Assembly (NCBI GenBank): GCA_930367215.1
Contig: OV884059.1
Coordinates: 64,389,393-64,453,392, forward strand
DNA from: Pollenia angustigena
Lineage: Eukaryota; Arthropoda; Insecta; Diptera; Polleniidae
Direction: 5' to 3'
Length of the DNA stretch: 64,000 nucleotides
Below the pieces are notes generated by a model. The model saw nothing but the letters and a program-made list of their open reading frames with translations. It did not search any database and was not told where the DNA came from. Of the stretch, positions 1-11,046 are shown piece after piece (the first letter of the stretch is position 1; each line of letters begins with the position of its first letter). A program made the translations under genes and the position numbers.

Positions 1-217
1 AACTTTTTATTAACTCATTAGAGTTTTGCTCTCTAAGGTATATCGAGGGTGGCTTAGACGATTTAATGACGTTTGGTGCTTCAGAGGATTCATCCTCCAG
101 AATCGCGAAACAATTTTGAGTATTTATTTTATCAAAAGATGGTACTTTTGAGGCCGAAGCAACTGCTGCAGAGGTAGGGCTGCGTCCCCGTTTAAGCACT
201 GTTATGTACCTGTCCAT
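1..217 (-). CDS. Non-LTR retrotransposon ORF1 (gag-like), N-terminal fragment cut by window edge
   Basis: An open frame runs leftward from an ATG at 217-215 to the window edge, about 72 codons. It is rich in Ser, Pro and Ala and ends in a stretch containing SKPPSIYLREQ followed by NELIKS. A K-P-P-P/S-I-Y-(L/I)-R-E block before the RNA-binding domain is typical of ORF1 proteins of Jockey-type elements, which bind element RNA in the cytoplasm. The frame stays open upstream of the ATG to a TAG near 315, so the start is a choice by first Met. The zinc knuckles expected further on would lie outside the window. Assignment rests on recalled motif resemblance only. Confidence 0.5.
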   Translation of the reverse strand, partial: MDRYITVLKRGRSPTSAAVASASKVPSFDKINTQNCFAILEDESSEAPNVIKSSKPPSIYLREQNSNELIKS

Positions 218-1056
218 ACCAACTTGTACTGTAGGCTCCGAATATGAAGTAGAATCCGAATATAAGTTCAGAATTGTCAAAAGTATAACAGTCTTTAAGA
301 TATTCTAAAATAACCGTTATTTGGGTTTTTAAAAAAGATGATGTGACTGAAATGCAAACATGTATCTTCAAAAATTTTAAACGGGTTATGTAATTCTTTC
401 TTTTTAGTGAAAGGTTATAAAATTTCTAAAATAACCATGGATTGCTTGTGAAGATTGGTCAGGAAATGACAGAGTTACATGGGACAAAATTTCAAAGTTC
501 GCTGTCTTTTTGTGTTTCGAGTGTATTTTATTTATTACCGGGAATTAAAAAAGTAGCGGTAACATAAATGGAGTAAACAGTTTTTATATTAAATATTTTG
601 TTTTTGCACTTGCTGTTTAACGCTATATCAATCTAAATCAATTTGGCAAAACAGAGAGAAGAAATGCCACACAATTCGGCAGATGTCACTTTAACAATAT
701 GGCCACTATCAAGAGTTAAAATTTGGACGTTCCTAATTGAAGACCTGTATTTATTATTTTTATTTATTATAGGTAAGTCATTTTTTTATGTTACTTTCAG
801 TGATGCCAACTCTTCGCTATTAAAATTTGATTGCATTAAAATAGCACCAGCACTTGAATTTTTGCTCTGCGTTATTTTTTGCACCAAATTTTGTGTCTAA
901 ATGCTCACTTAATTGATAAAACTAATGGGATTTGTGGTACAATTGCACCAAATTTGGTACAATCGAAACTTTGATGTTACACTGGCACAAGTTATTCCTT
1001 CTTGGTACTGTGGTATCGTTTCTTTAAAGTGGATTAACTCACTTTTATTTTCAATA
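218..1056. other. AT-rich stretch with no recognised feature
   Basis: The first part could be the 5' leader of the retrotransposon ORF1 that starts at 217. The rest shows short chance frames without codon or motif support. No inverted repeat, tRNA or promoter signature was seen. Confidence 0.4.
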
Positions 1057-1605
1057 GAGCAATTCCATATGAAAACGATCAAAACTGGCAAATTTTTGGA
1101 CGACCCCTCTCCGATTTTAAAATAAATAGTCTCAATCGATTGCCCAGCAAAAAATAATGTACCTACATATTTTTTTTTTTTTTTTTTTATAGTGACTGGT
1201 TTAGTGGTGGTGTACACAACTGTCATGTGACAAAATTTAAGAATTCTTCATAAGGGACCTCATTGAAAGTTGTTTTAAAGCGATCGCAACGAGTGATAGC
1301 TCGTTGGAAAGGTATTGAATCAGGCTTTAATTGAAAAATAAAATTTTCCTAATTTTTCTTAGAAATTTACCTTTAAATTTTCCCATGAAAATTAAATTTT
1401 CCGATTTTCCACAGAAGCTCCTAAATTTTCCGGCTAATTTTTTTTTTTTTGGATTCTCATAATTTTTGCTTTAAGAATCAGCAATAAAAAAATTGGCCCC
1501 GACTCCTTGTTTGGACAGGAGAAGAGCATTTAAGAGACCACCTTGTTAAAAATACATTTTAAAAATTATTTTACAGTTAAAAATACATTTATGAAGAAAA
1601 AATCA
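1057..1605 (+). repeat. Left terminal inverted repeat of the long-TIR transposon
   Basis: Pairs with 5791-6339. It contains a homopolymer T run near 1170-1188 mirrored by an A run near 6219-6237, and a block with gcgatcgcaacgagtgatag near 1280 mirrored near 6105. Small differences include the 1075-1095 segment. Confidence 0.85.
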
Positions 1606-1732
1606 ATTTTTTTTTAAGAGCCCCAAGTTGAGTGTGTAGTGAATATGGTCTGCCTGCCTTCACAAGATCGGCCATAAATCCATGGATAATAGCAGCAGTT
1701 GCATGTAATGGCACACCAAACCCGACTGAGGC
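1606..1732 (-). pseudogene. Short coding-like fragment resembling the 57.7-60.9 kb transposase family
   Basis: On the minus strand this segment reads without stops through GFGVPLHATAAIIHGFMADL and on to a lysine run. The transposase at 59838-59203 has the spaced pattern YGVPDRAAAALASALLHDV. The shared G-V-P-x-x-A-x-A-A spacing suggests a remote, truncated relative. It lies between the left TIR and the next inserted MITE, so it may be a leftover of another insertion. The match is short and may be chance. Confidence 0.3.
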
Positions 1733-2811
1733 TACACGCAGAGAAAAAATATGGTTGGGCATGGTTACGGCAACAACACTATGTTTAATGTAACAATATA
1801 TTGTTGTCGTACACAAATAATCGTTATTTTTATTTAATATCAACAATATTATAGTTACTGTAAACATATCCATGTTTATCGCAATTATGAATTTGAGTAT
1901 TGTTGACCGAAAAATAATTATTTTTCTAACAACTTAATTATGATAACTTTCTAAACATATTATATTTCTCACAACCATATCATAAAATTTAATAGCCATA
2001 ACATGATAACTTTCTATACATTTATCATATTATGTTAAAGATGCAATCAAACTATTTTTAGTCTAATCATATTATGTTAGCGTCATTTGTAAAATAATTT
2101 TGAAGCAGTTGTGTCGTTTTTTTTTTATTTGTGAGCGGTTAAACAATTAAAAGATAAAATTCCATAAAAAGAATAACTTTAAAGAAATTAAAAAATTAAA
2201 ATATTAGCGGAGTTCATTCAAGTATTAGTGATGTAATAGTGCAAATGCAAAACATCATAGCTTTTTGTAAAATCCACAGAGATTTCGTTATATTTTATAA
2301 AAGTGCTACGATATTTCATCAACATATTAAAATCGAAAAAATAGACACACGCGGTTGCCCATGAAAACCACAGATTTTTCATTTGCTCTTTTGCAAGCCT
2401 TATATTGAACTCCGCTACTTGATTAACATTAAGAAAAATTGTAAAAAGCCACAAAATAAAAAATCGATGCAAAAATATTTTAATTTATTTTGTATTTTTA
2501 TGACAGCTATGAAAGGTGCTGTATCATAATATGATTGCTTCTAAATTTATTATGATTAACATGACAATAATATGATTAATTTCTTAGCTTATTATGATTA
2601 ACATGACAATAATTTGACTACTTCTTAACTTAGTATGATTAACAGAATAATAATATGATTAAGGGAAAAATAATATGATGTAAGTACGAGTATATTTAGT
2701 CATAATATGATTCAATAATAATCTTAATATGGTGACTACAATCATAATTCTCATCATAATATGTTGCTCTTAGAATATGTTTGCCACAACCATGTTTTTT
2801 CTTTTCGTGTA
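1733..2811. mobile_element. MITE with TACACG-(N)-AGAAAAA termini, copy 1
   Basis: The left end reads tacacgcagagaaaaaat and the right end, inverted, reads tacacgaaaagaaaaaac. The interior is very AT-rich with many repeats of the type cataatatgatta. The same end sequence bounds 31123-31710, which establishes a family. There is no coding capacity, so it would have to be moved by an unseen transposase. Confidence 0.65.
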
Positions 2812-2813
2812 CA

Positions 2814-2973
2814 GGTCATAAAATGTTTTGTAAATTTTTTAAATTACCAGGTAATAAATATTTCGCCTAAAATGACACGTGCAGAAACAAGTCATAAAAC
2901 ACGGATTTTCCATAAATATGGCGAAATATTTATTACCTGGTAATTTAAAAAATTTGCAAAACATTTTATGACC
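2814..2973. repeat. Foldback element with ~54-bp arms
   Basis: Arm 2814-2867 pairs with 2920-2973 with about one mismatch, leaving a 52-base loop. The arms start ggtcataaaatgttttg. A further partial end copy (aaacattttatgacc) follows near 3019-3033. It abuts the right end of the previous MITE almost directly. Confidence 0.8.
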
Positions 2974-3055
2974 TATGGTCGGCTTATTGGCAGTAACCAA
3001 TTAAGTCCCTCTTTAAAAAACATTTTATGACCAGTAGTTCACGCAAATTTTCCTA

Positions 3056-3506
3056 TTAACCCTTCTGCATCCCTTGGATATGTGTTCTTCCTATGATCCT
3101 TTGGGTCAATATGACCCAACAATAAAATGTTAACAGCATTTCATATTTAAGTGTAATAAAAACAAAAGCGATTCTATTGATTATTTGACCGAAAAAATTA
3201 TTGATCGATGATTCTGAATGAAGATGAACTCAATTCAATAGAAAACAAATTTTTAAAGTGGAATTAAACTTGCAATATCGCATGTTGGGTCATATTGACC
3301 CAAAGGATATTAAATGTGTGTAAATCGTGTTTTTTGGAGGGGGAAGGAAAAACTAAAATTTTATTATTTTCATTTAAATTTATAATTTTTGTCCCTGTAA
3401 TGGATAAATTGAAGTTTCACGTCCATATCTTATATTAAAAGGGACAAATTTTGCGTTTGAAAACCAAAATTGGGTCAAATTGACCCAAGGAGTGCAGAAG
3501 GGTTAA
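3056..3506. mobile_element. piggyBac-like nonautonomous element with TTAA duplication
   Basis: TTAA stands at 3056-3059 and again at 3503-3506. Inside, both ends read CCCTTCTGCA then (C/T)(C/T)CCTTGG as inverted repeats. piggyBac elements duplicate TTAA and have termini starting CCC, which fits. Near both ends and near 3286-3302 sits the near-palindrome gggtca-(AT)-tgaccc, a possible subterminal protein-binding repeat. There is no coding sequence. Confidence 0.75.
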
Positions 3507-3558
3507 AGAAAAGCAAATATCGCTTATATTTTTTACCTATTTTTTACCAAAAAATAAA

Positions 3559-3597
3559 TATAAATACTTCACACACTCTGAGTCAAATTTCAGTTGA
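3559..3597 (+). promoter_or_regulatory. TATA box and initiator of the transposase gene
   Basis: TATAAATA at 3559-3566 is followed by TCAGTT at 3590-3595, the Drosophila-type initiator, with its A at 3592. The spacing of about 33 bases is close to the usual 30-31. The first ATG of the transposase is 83 bases downstream, giving a short leader. Confidence 0.55.
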
Positions 3598-3674
3598 ATA
3601 CTAAACGTGAAAGTGTTAAAGTGTTTTTTTTTTGTAAAGTAAAGAGTGAAGCTGTAAAGACAATTTAAAGTAAA

Positions 3675-5715
3675 ATGAATAAATTTTGCTGCAATCCGTT
3701 TAACAAGAGTGGACATCGTTCGAAAAAGATAAAAGTATTAAAATTAACTGGTGTTTCGAAGCGATACATGAATGAATTAAATATACAATACGGTGAAGAA
3801 GCAGAATTCATTTGCCCCAAGTGTAAAATCGATTTGTCTCAACAAGCAAATGCATTGAAACAAATGCAGCCACAATCCGAGAGTGAAATGACAAGTGAAC
3901 AAAATGTTTCATCTGATAGTGAGGCAGACATTCCGATGCAATATGTCTTTGAGTCCTTTGAATGAGGCTACTACCGCTTTAGGTGAAACGCCTATTAGAA
4001 AAAGAAAGTTGCGAAGTGAAACATACAGGAAAGAGAAAAAAAGGCAAGGTTATGAGTGCAATCGCGACAATATTTGATGAAGGCTCTGATAACGAATGCA
4101 TTCAAGCAGATGACGTTGATGAAGGCAAACAAATGATTGAGCAGTTGAAAAGAAAATTCAATTTATCGACCACTTTTCCGGAGAAATATCTCATTTTATC
4201 TGTGCTGCCTCAATCATGGTCTATACGCAAGATTTCTGAACAGTTTCAAACATCTTTTTACATCGCGAGAAGAAGCAAAGCATTAGTTCGACAGAAGGGC
4301 ATATTGGCGACTCCCACCAAGAAATTTGGCTCAAGGGCCCTCAGCGAAGCAACGGTGAAATTGATTCAAGATTTTTACTGCAATGATGACAACAGCCGCG
4401 CCTGTCCAGGTACACGTGACTATGTTATCACACGTGAGGATGGAGAAAAAGTACACAAGCAGCGCAGATTATTATTATGTAATCTATCCGAAGCATACCA
4501 TCAGTTCAATGAGAAATACCCAGCAGAAAAAGTGGGATTTTCTAAGTTTGCCATCCTACGACCAAAAGAATGCGTGCTGGCATTAGACAGGCACGGAACG
4601 CATTCAGTCTGCGTTTGCATGTTTCATCAAAACATCAAATTAATTTTCTTTCCATGCAAGAAATTGAAAGTATTTCACGGTGAAATTGAAACATATAGGC
4701 CCCTCCTGTCGAAGTCGTTGTGCGCATACCGCAAGGAAAATTGTCATCTGTCCAAATGCGACAATTGTCCGAAGATTGACGAGCTAGAGCAATATTTGGC
4801 GGAAAAGTTTGAACAGCTGTTAATTGAGGAGGTGCATTTCAAACAGTGGATAATTAGCAGCGGCAGATGTTCCCTTGAGACCGTGGTAAAGCAGATTCCG
4901 GAATTCATCGAGGAATTCGGATTCAAGTTGAATGAACTGAAGGCGCACCATTTCATATCCGAGATGCAATCGAAATTTCTAAAGGAAAGTAAGGAGAAAT
5001 TAGCCCAAAATGAATTCATTGTGATAAGCGACTTTGCCGAGAATTACACTTTTCTCGTTCAGGATGAAATTCAGGCTTATCACTGGGCAAACGACCAGTA
5101 CACGGTGCATCCTTTTTGCATTTATTTCAAAAACGAAGATAACGAACTACATACCGTAAGCCTTGTTATTGTCGCGGAGAGTTTAGCTCATAATTATGTG
5201 TCCGTTTATTTATTTCAAATGAAACTGTTTGAATTCTTAAGATCAAAATTCGATGCAATCGATAAAGTAACGTTTTTCTCAGACGGCGCGGCTTCTCAGT
5301 ACAAGAATAAAAAAATTTTTACAATCTTTGCATAATTGAAGAAGAACAAAACTGCAAGGTCGAGTGGCACTTTTTCGCGACGTCCCACGGTAAGGGCCCA
5401 TGCGATGCGTTAGGGGGAACCCTAAAACGCATGGCGACTAAGGCAAGTTTGCAAAGGCCATATACTGACCAGATCTTAAATGTACAACATTTGTTTTCGT
5501 GGATTCAAAGCAAGGAAATTGCCATTAACACAGTTTTATGCACTCAAAAAGAACACGATGCCATGGAGCGACGAATTCAAAACAGATATAATAATGTCAA
5601 AACTATAACTGGAACGCAAAAGTTTCATTGCTTCATACCAAATATTTCTGATATGTCAATTAATGTAAAGCGGTACTCTTCGTCTGCCGACGTGCTAAAT
5701 TTAAAGTTACTTTAA
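3675..5715 (+). pseudogene. DDE-like transposase of the long-TIR element, frameshifted
   Basis: This is the only gene of the element and would act in the nucleus to cut and join its ends. The first frame (3675-3965) begins with CCNPFNKSGH and continues to CPKC at residues 47-50, a likely zinc-binding head. The reading then passes through a second frame (to about 4060) into a third (3983-5335). That frame holds RPKECVLALDRHGTHSVCVC and two candidate acidic catalytic residues in ISDFAENYT and FFSDGAASQYKN (D350 and D434 of this frame). A shift in an A run near 5310-5318 leads to the C-terminal frame with WHFFATSHGKGPCDALGG, whose Asp may complete a triad, and a stop at 5713-5715. The motifs match an unnamed protein family I recall from insects and cnidarians. 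At least two or three frameshifts make it non-functional unless an intron or sequencing error explains one. Confidence 0.7.
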
Positions 5716-5748
5716 TTTTATAATGATGCCAAGACAATTGAAATTTTT

Positions 5749-5754
5749 AATAAA
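5749..5754 (+). promoter_or_regulatory. Poly(A) signal of the transposase gene
   Basis: AATAAA lies 34 bases after the stop codon and just before the right TIR begins at 5791, so the transcript would end within the element. Confidence 0.5.
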
Positions 5755-5790
5755 TATTCTAATTAAGTATAAGCAGCAAAATAAGAAAGA

Positions 5791-6339
5791 TTTTTTCTTC
5801 ATAAATGTATTTTTAACTGTAAAATAATTTTTAAAATGTATTTTTAACAAGGTGGTCTCTTAAATGCTCTTCTCCTGTCCAAACAAGGAGTCGGGGCCCA
5901 TTTTTTATTGCTGATTCTTAAAGCAAAAATTATGAGGAATCCAAAAAAAAAAAATTAGCCGGAAAATTTAGGAGCGTCTGTGGAAAATCGGAAAATTTAA
6001 TTTTCATGGGAAAATTTAAAGGTAAATTTCTAAGAAAAATTAGGAAAATTTTATTTTTCAATTAAAGCCTGATTCAATACCTTTCCAACGAGCTATCACT
6101 CGTTGCGATCGCTTTAGTAGTTTTTTTTAAAAACAACTTTCAATGAGGTCCCTTATGAAGAATTCTTCAATTTTGTCACATGACAGTGGTGTACACCACC
6201 ACTAAACCAGTCACTATAAAAAAAAAAAAAAAAAAATATGTAGGTACATTATTTTTTGCTGGGCAATCGATTGAGACTATTTATTTTAAAATCGGAGAGG
6301 GGTCGTCCAAAAGGTGATCGCTTTCATATGGAATTGCTC
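5791..6339 (-). repeat. Right terminal inverted repeat of the long-TIR transposon
   Basis: Inverted copy of 1057-1605. Compared with the left arm it lacks part of the segment next to ggacgacccc and carries a few single-base changes. Confidence 0.85.
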
Positions 6340-6459
6340 AATAATTAAATTTTTAATTAAATATCTCCAGCCCTGGCCAGAACTACCAAAACTTGCATTA
6401 TTGTCATATTATGTTCATGATGTTATACTACCATATTAGGCACATACATACATATGTAA

Positions 6460-6995
6460 ATACATGTACTTTTATCCCTTTATTTTGAAGGCCCATACCA
6501 CAATAGTGTAGAGGTTATTATGCGTTTGTGCTAATGTATGTAACACTAACAAATATTGGTCTTCTAAATATACCCGATCGACTAAATACCACTTTCTATT
6601 TAACGATGTCCCTTCGTCCGGTTGGCTGGCTGGTAACCTTGTGCGCAAATTACAGTTTGCAATTTCGAATGTAATTTGACGAACATGTGTATTCATAAGG
6701 GCGAAAATGGTCAGGCTCGGTCCTTAATTTAACATGGGCCCCATACAAGCATATTTCTGGTATAGTGTTTGTGCCTACACCCCATCTTATTATGTTTTGT
6801 ATTTGGATTAAATTTGGGCAAAATTTATTTTATTGTAATCTTAATCATCCAAAAAACTGTACTGGAATCGGTCCATATTTTACGATAGATCCCATACAAA
6901 TTCTACTCCCGAAAATAGCTTTTAATGCCATAACTTCCATATAAATGCTGGTATTGGCAAACAAATTAGCTACACTAACTTCTACGGCAGCTACT
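6460..6995 (-). repeat. Degraded copy of the dispersed dipteran repeat
   Basis: Reverse-strand 6600-6660 resembles the ...gcgcacaa-gttac-agccagcca... block seen at 17449-17490. Positions 6840-6920 resemble the 'ggtccata...atcccatacaa...ctactcccg' units at 15630-15990. It was later interrupted on the right by the hAT insertion at 7004. Confidence 0.45.
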
Positions 6996-7397
6996 ATGTC
7001 ATGCAGGCGCGGATTCAGGGGGGGGGGGAAATAGGGAAATTTCCCCCCCGTAAATTATAAAAATATGTTTTGTTAATTTCGATAATACAAGAATTACCAA
7101 TAATAATATTTTTTTTAATGTAAAAAGTTTTTGGAAATACCAGCAAGGGTTTTTTTGTTTTTTTTTATGGAATCTCTAACGAAATATTCAATAAGTATTT
7201 TTTTTATTGAATCTCTAACGATTTTCAATAAGTATCCATATCTTAATCCTAATAGTTATTTATTCGATACTTCCAAAGAAACATCTAGTTTACAGTATTC
7301 AAATACTTATTATTCTACATTCAATCCCAGCAGGTGCCAAAGACTAAACGTTTGACTTGATAATGCGTGCGGTTGAATTATTAAAATGCCTTAATAT

Positions 7398-9158
7398 TTG
7401 CAATATTTATGTAGGTATGTGTTATATGAATCAAAATTCTATTCGATAATTTTTGACGAAAGCACGGATTTGGCGGGGAAAAGCCAGATTTCCTTATCTT
7501 TAAGATATTTCAACATACAACAAAAAGTTTTTAGGGATGAATTTATTGGCTTTGTTGCAAACGCATTTGAAGAGGCTTCAAAAGATATTGATGACGTTGA
7601 TGTGTCAATTGATGAGAAGGCACTATCATCAATACTTCTTAAAGCTTTGACAAATTTTGGTCTTGACCTTAAAAATTGTGTAGGAGATGGAACAGATGGG
7701 TGTCCTCTGATGTCAGCAGAAAATGGAGCTGTTCAAAATTTCTGGAAAAGCGACAAATGCGAAACAAACGCTTTGCTATTCCCATAAATCGAACAACTCA
7801 ATTTCTAAAAGCAATAAAGTACCATTGATACAAAAAGTTGTATCATTTGTTAAGGAAACGACAAAATTTTTTAAATATAATCATCCCAAGCGAAAAACAG
7901 TTTTAACAAAGTATTTGGGAGCCAAACTCTCTTCGTTACGCGTCTTTGCAACAAGTGTACATCATATAGTAGAAGCTTTGGAAAAAATATCTGAGTGGAG
8001 AGGTAGTATCTCTACCTTTATATTAAGGAACTCACTTAGTACTTTTAAATTTATTTGCGGAATATACAACATATTAAGTGTGATACTCATTGCAACACAG
8101 TCACTTAGTATCATTTTACAAAAGCAAGATATAGATCTTCAAAAAGGATCAAGCCTTATCAAAATTTTAATCATGTGCCTTGAAGAAAAAAGAAATAAAG
8201 CCGAAGTACAATTTAAAGGGATTTTTGAAAAAGTTAAAGTTATTTGCGTTCAAATCGAGGATTACTACCGAGTTGTAGGTTACATTCCTCTTATTGAATT
8301 TATTTTAGAAGATCTTATAACAACTTTTCCAATAGATATCCCAAATGTATTGAACATACCTAAACTTCTACCTCAAAGTGTAATCAAGTCATATACACAC
8401 AAAACTGTTAAAACCAGGGACCGTAACAGTTATACCTTTTTTCATAAAAGTCAGATGATAACTGTTATTTTTTGATTTTTATTTTTTTGAGCAAAAATAA
8501 CAGTTATTTTTTGATTTTTATTTTTTTGAACAAAAATAACTGTTATTTTTTGATTTTTATTTTTTCGATCAAAAATAACAGTTATTTTTTTATTTTTATT
8601 TTTTTGAACAAAAATAACAGTTATTATTTGATTTTTAGTTTTTCGAGCAAAAAAAAAAGTTATTCTCGAAATAAATTTACGTGTTTTAATAATTTAGATG
8701 ACTTTAAGAATTATTTTAACAAAATTGTTAATCACGTACATTAATTTAGAGAATAACTTTTATTTTTGCTCGAAAAAATAAAAATCAAAAAATAACTGTT
8801 ATTTTTGTTCAAAAAAAATAAAAATCAAAAAATAACAGTTATTTTTGTTCAAAAAAATAAAATCAAAAAATAACTGTTAAGTTTGATCTAAAATATAAAA
8901 ATCAAGATTATAAAAATCAATATATTTTATCATTGACAAGTGCATGAGTTTAGAGATGCTCTAATAAACTGTGATGAAGATATCTACCTAAATCTAAGAA
9001 AAATATTTCAAATTTTCGTTTCAATGCTCATCAGTAAAGCTACGAGCGGGAGGTCATTTCGTACCCTTCGTCCAATAAAAACATGGCTCAGATCAACAAT
9101 GACAGAAGATTTAATGTACTGTCTAAATTTGCCTCACAAGGAAATCATTAATTGCTGA
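7398..9158 (+). pseudogene. hAT transposase, frameshifted and split by a foldback element
   Basis: The first piece (7398-7787) holds IIFDESTDLAGKSQISLSLR, the region of the first catalytic Asp in ZMYM/THAP-type hAT transposases. A second frame (7723-8475) continues through the helical insertion domain, with EALEKISEWRG and DYYRVVGYIPLIEFI. Coding is then interrupted at about 8424-8900 by repeats. The C-terminal dimerisation segment follows at 8940-9158 with KATSGRSFRTLRPIKTWLRS, the classic hAT A-T-x-x-R-S-F-x-x-L-R motif. The N-terminal zinc finger expected before 7398 was not found, so the copy is also truncated or has lost its first exon. It cannot make a full enzyme. Confidence 0.8.
8424..8900. 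repeat. Foldback element with tandem ~40-bp units inside its arms
   Basis: The left arm (8450-8665) contains about five tandem units combining (a/t)aac(a/t)gttattttt with gatttttattttttt. The right arm (8750-8880) has three units in inverted orientation. A loop of about 90 bases lies between. Arms built from short tandem repeats recall Drosophila FB elements. It interrupts the hAT coding region, so it arrived after that gene. Confidence 0.7.
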
Positions 9159-10154
9159 TTTAAAGAGATTAATGTATATTGAACTGATCTTATATTTTAT
9201 TTAACCTTTTTGTTGAGTTTTTTTTAATTAGGGTAATGACTTTTTTGGACAAAATTTCTTCATCCCACCACGCGATGGGCAATTTAGTAGTGATGATGAA
9301 AATAATTTTTTTATGCCATTTTGGCCAGAAAAGTTTCCGCCAAAATGCAATTTCTAAAGCTCCTCAAAAAAAAATTTTTTTTTTTTTAATTTCCATACAC
9401 ACTATATATGGTACATTTATTGTTTATATATGCTATATATTTTAGCCCCCATATTCATAAATGATTATAAAATTTAATAAACGTTTATTAAGGAACATTT
9501 TCATAGAAAATTTGGGTTTCCAGCCTTTATTCAGTTTAAAATATTTTTATGAATACAGGCATAAATACATAAAATAAGCAAAAAAAAATGAAAAGCTATT
9601 TTTTGGGTTTAATGAAATAAATTTAAAGTTTAAAGTGCGAGTTGATTTGCAGAATGGAAAAATATCTTGTGCAACTTTAATAGCTCGTTCCGCGCATATT
9701 ACTACGCTGCTGAAAATTATCACTGTTTCATATATCCGCCAAACAACTCATCCATCCATCACAACATCTATCATTTGCCATTAAAATTTAGTTCTTCCGT
9801 ACAAATGGTAAGACCTTGTTATATTCATGAAATTATTAGAAAATATGTACTTAAAATGTTGTAATTAAATGTTAATTTTGTATAGTAAGGAGAAAAATTA
9901 AAATTCAAAACTTTATCGCGTTTGGTGCGGAAACTTTCTTCACGATTGCGAAAAAGTAATAAATCATTTCTTAATATTATTTCACGGTCTATACGGCTAT
10001 GCGATGAAGAATTTGATATTCGCAAAAATTGCAAAAAGTACTTACCCTAATACACATATTGTTTTTAATAAACTTTTAAAAACAATTTTTTTTTTGTATC
10101 ATACAAAATTTCCCCCCCCCTAAGGCTCAAGCTGGATCCGCGCCTGATGTCATG

Positions 10155-10834
10155 ACAATTGTTGTGCTGGTATAAGGTCCCTTCCTTAAGTCACTTAAGG
10201 GCAAACAAATCTCATATAGATGAAGATATCGAAATATCTTTATATCTTTATATAATGTGACGTAGGGCAGCAAATAGTCGAGCTTGACTGCCGATACTTT
10301 TCTACTTGTTTTGTTTTTATCGAAAAAAGTGCTATGCATTTTTATGGTTTTCCTATATGGAGAAATTTTCGTACAACTTATGCCAATTTAGTACAATTTT
10401 GCCCTTGAGACGGTTCAATTTAAGAACTGTAAAGAAAAATAGCTAATGGCTAAATTGGTTTTTTAACGGCTGGACGAGATGAAAAATTGCTAAAACTACC
10501 AACTAAATAGCTGAATTGGCAACACTGGTTACTTTACATACCGTGAAGTAGTAAGATCTTCAGCCCGCCGTAGTGACATATATCTAAGTCTCTGAGGGAA
10601 ATCGTATCCGCAAGAATCACGCTGATAAACTAACCCACTACCAACTATCCTACCGTGGCACGCAGACATAAAAGGTTTTTTGCCTTCTTTTAGAAAAACT
10701 CAAAAGGTGATTACAACCTAAAATTACGATTGAATCTATTGAATCTAAATTGTTAATTTGGCATTGTACAAATTTAATTCATTACAATTTCATATTAAAC
10801 TTATAAATACACATTTATTTATTGTTTTAAACTT
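10155..10834. other. Unique-looking spacer with minor repeat scraps
   Basis: A segment ending at about 10515 finishes with ggcaacactg, resembling a hAT-type end in inverted form, but I could not find its partner. The 10520-10680 block is less AT-rich than its surroundings and shows no recognisable product. Confidence 0.3.
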
Positions 10835-11046
10835 ATGGTGTTTTCTTTTCTACAAAAAATGTGACATTTTATTTAAAAAAAATGCAATTTGGAGTCTGTT
10901 TCTTAAAAATTTTGCTCCCGTAAAGGGTAGGTTGTTTTATTCTAAAAAACTCACCCTTTTTGGAAGGAAAACTTTTATGAAACAGGCACCAAATTGCATT
11001 TTTTCAAATAAAATGTCACACTTTTTTGTAGAAAAGAAAACACCAT
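10835..11046. repeat. Foldback MITE with ~75-bp arms
   Basis: Arm from 10835 (atggtgttttcttttctac) pairs with the inverted arm ending at 11046. The pairing continues through tgtgacattttattt and tgcaatttgg to gtctgtttc/gcctgtttc. The loop spans roughly 10915-10970. Confidence 0.75.

Larger units (their letters stand above)
1057..6339 (+). mobile_element. DNA transposon with ~550-bp TIRs, possibly Sola-like
   Basis: The two ends are inverted copies: 1057-1605 matches the reverse complement of 5791-6339 with few differences. Both termini start GAGCAATTCCATATGA. The bases just outside are AATA on each side, compatible with a 4-bp target-site duplication, though four AT bases are weak evidence. 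Between the arms lies a frameshifted DDE-like transposase gene (3675-5715) with its own promoter and poly(A) signal, plus three smaller elements inserted at 1733-3506. Sola elements are known for 4-bp duplications and a DDD triad, so Sola is a testable guess rather than an assignment. The copy is dead because the gene is frameshifted, but the arms are well preserved. Confidence 0.7.
7004..10146 (+). mobile_element. hAT element with perfect 8-bp duplication
   Basis: ATGTCATG stands at 6996-7003 and again at 10147-10154. Between them the ends read CAGGCGCGGATTCAG on the left and, inverted, CAGGCGCGGATCCAG on the right. hAT elements duplicate 8 bp and usually start CAG. Just inside both ends is an unusual run of G/C (nine to eleven bases) followed by AAAT. 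The element holds a decayed transposase in the plus direction (7398-9158) and a foldback insertion (8424-8900). The perfect duplication suggests a relatively young insertion even though the gene is broken. Confidence 0.9.

Noticed and set aside
643..900. 85-codon plus-strand frame
   Set aside because: AT-driven composition, no motif, and no start context or neighbouring coding signal.
3021..3033. Third copy of the foldback end after 2973
   Set aside because: Only about 15 bases match, too short to define another element.
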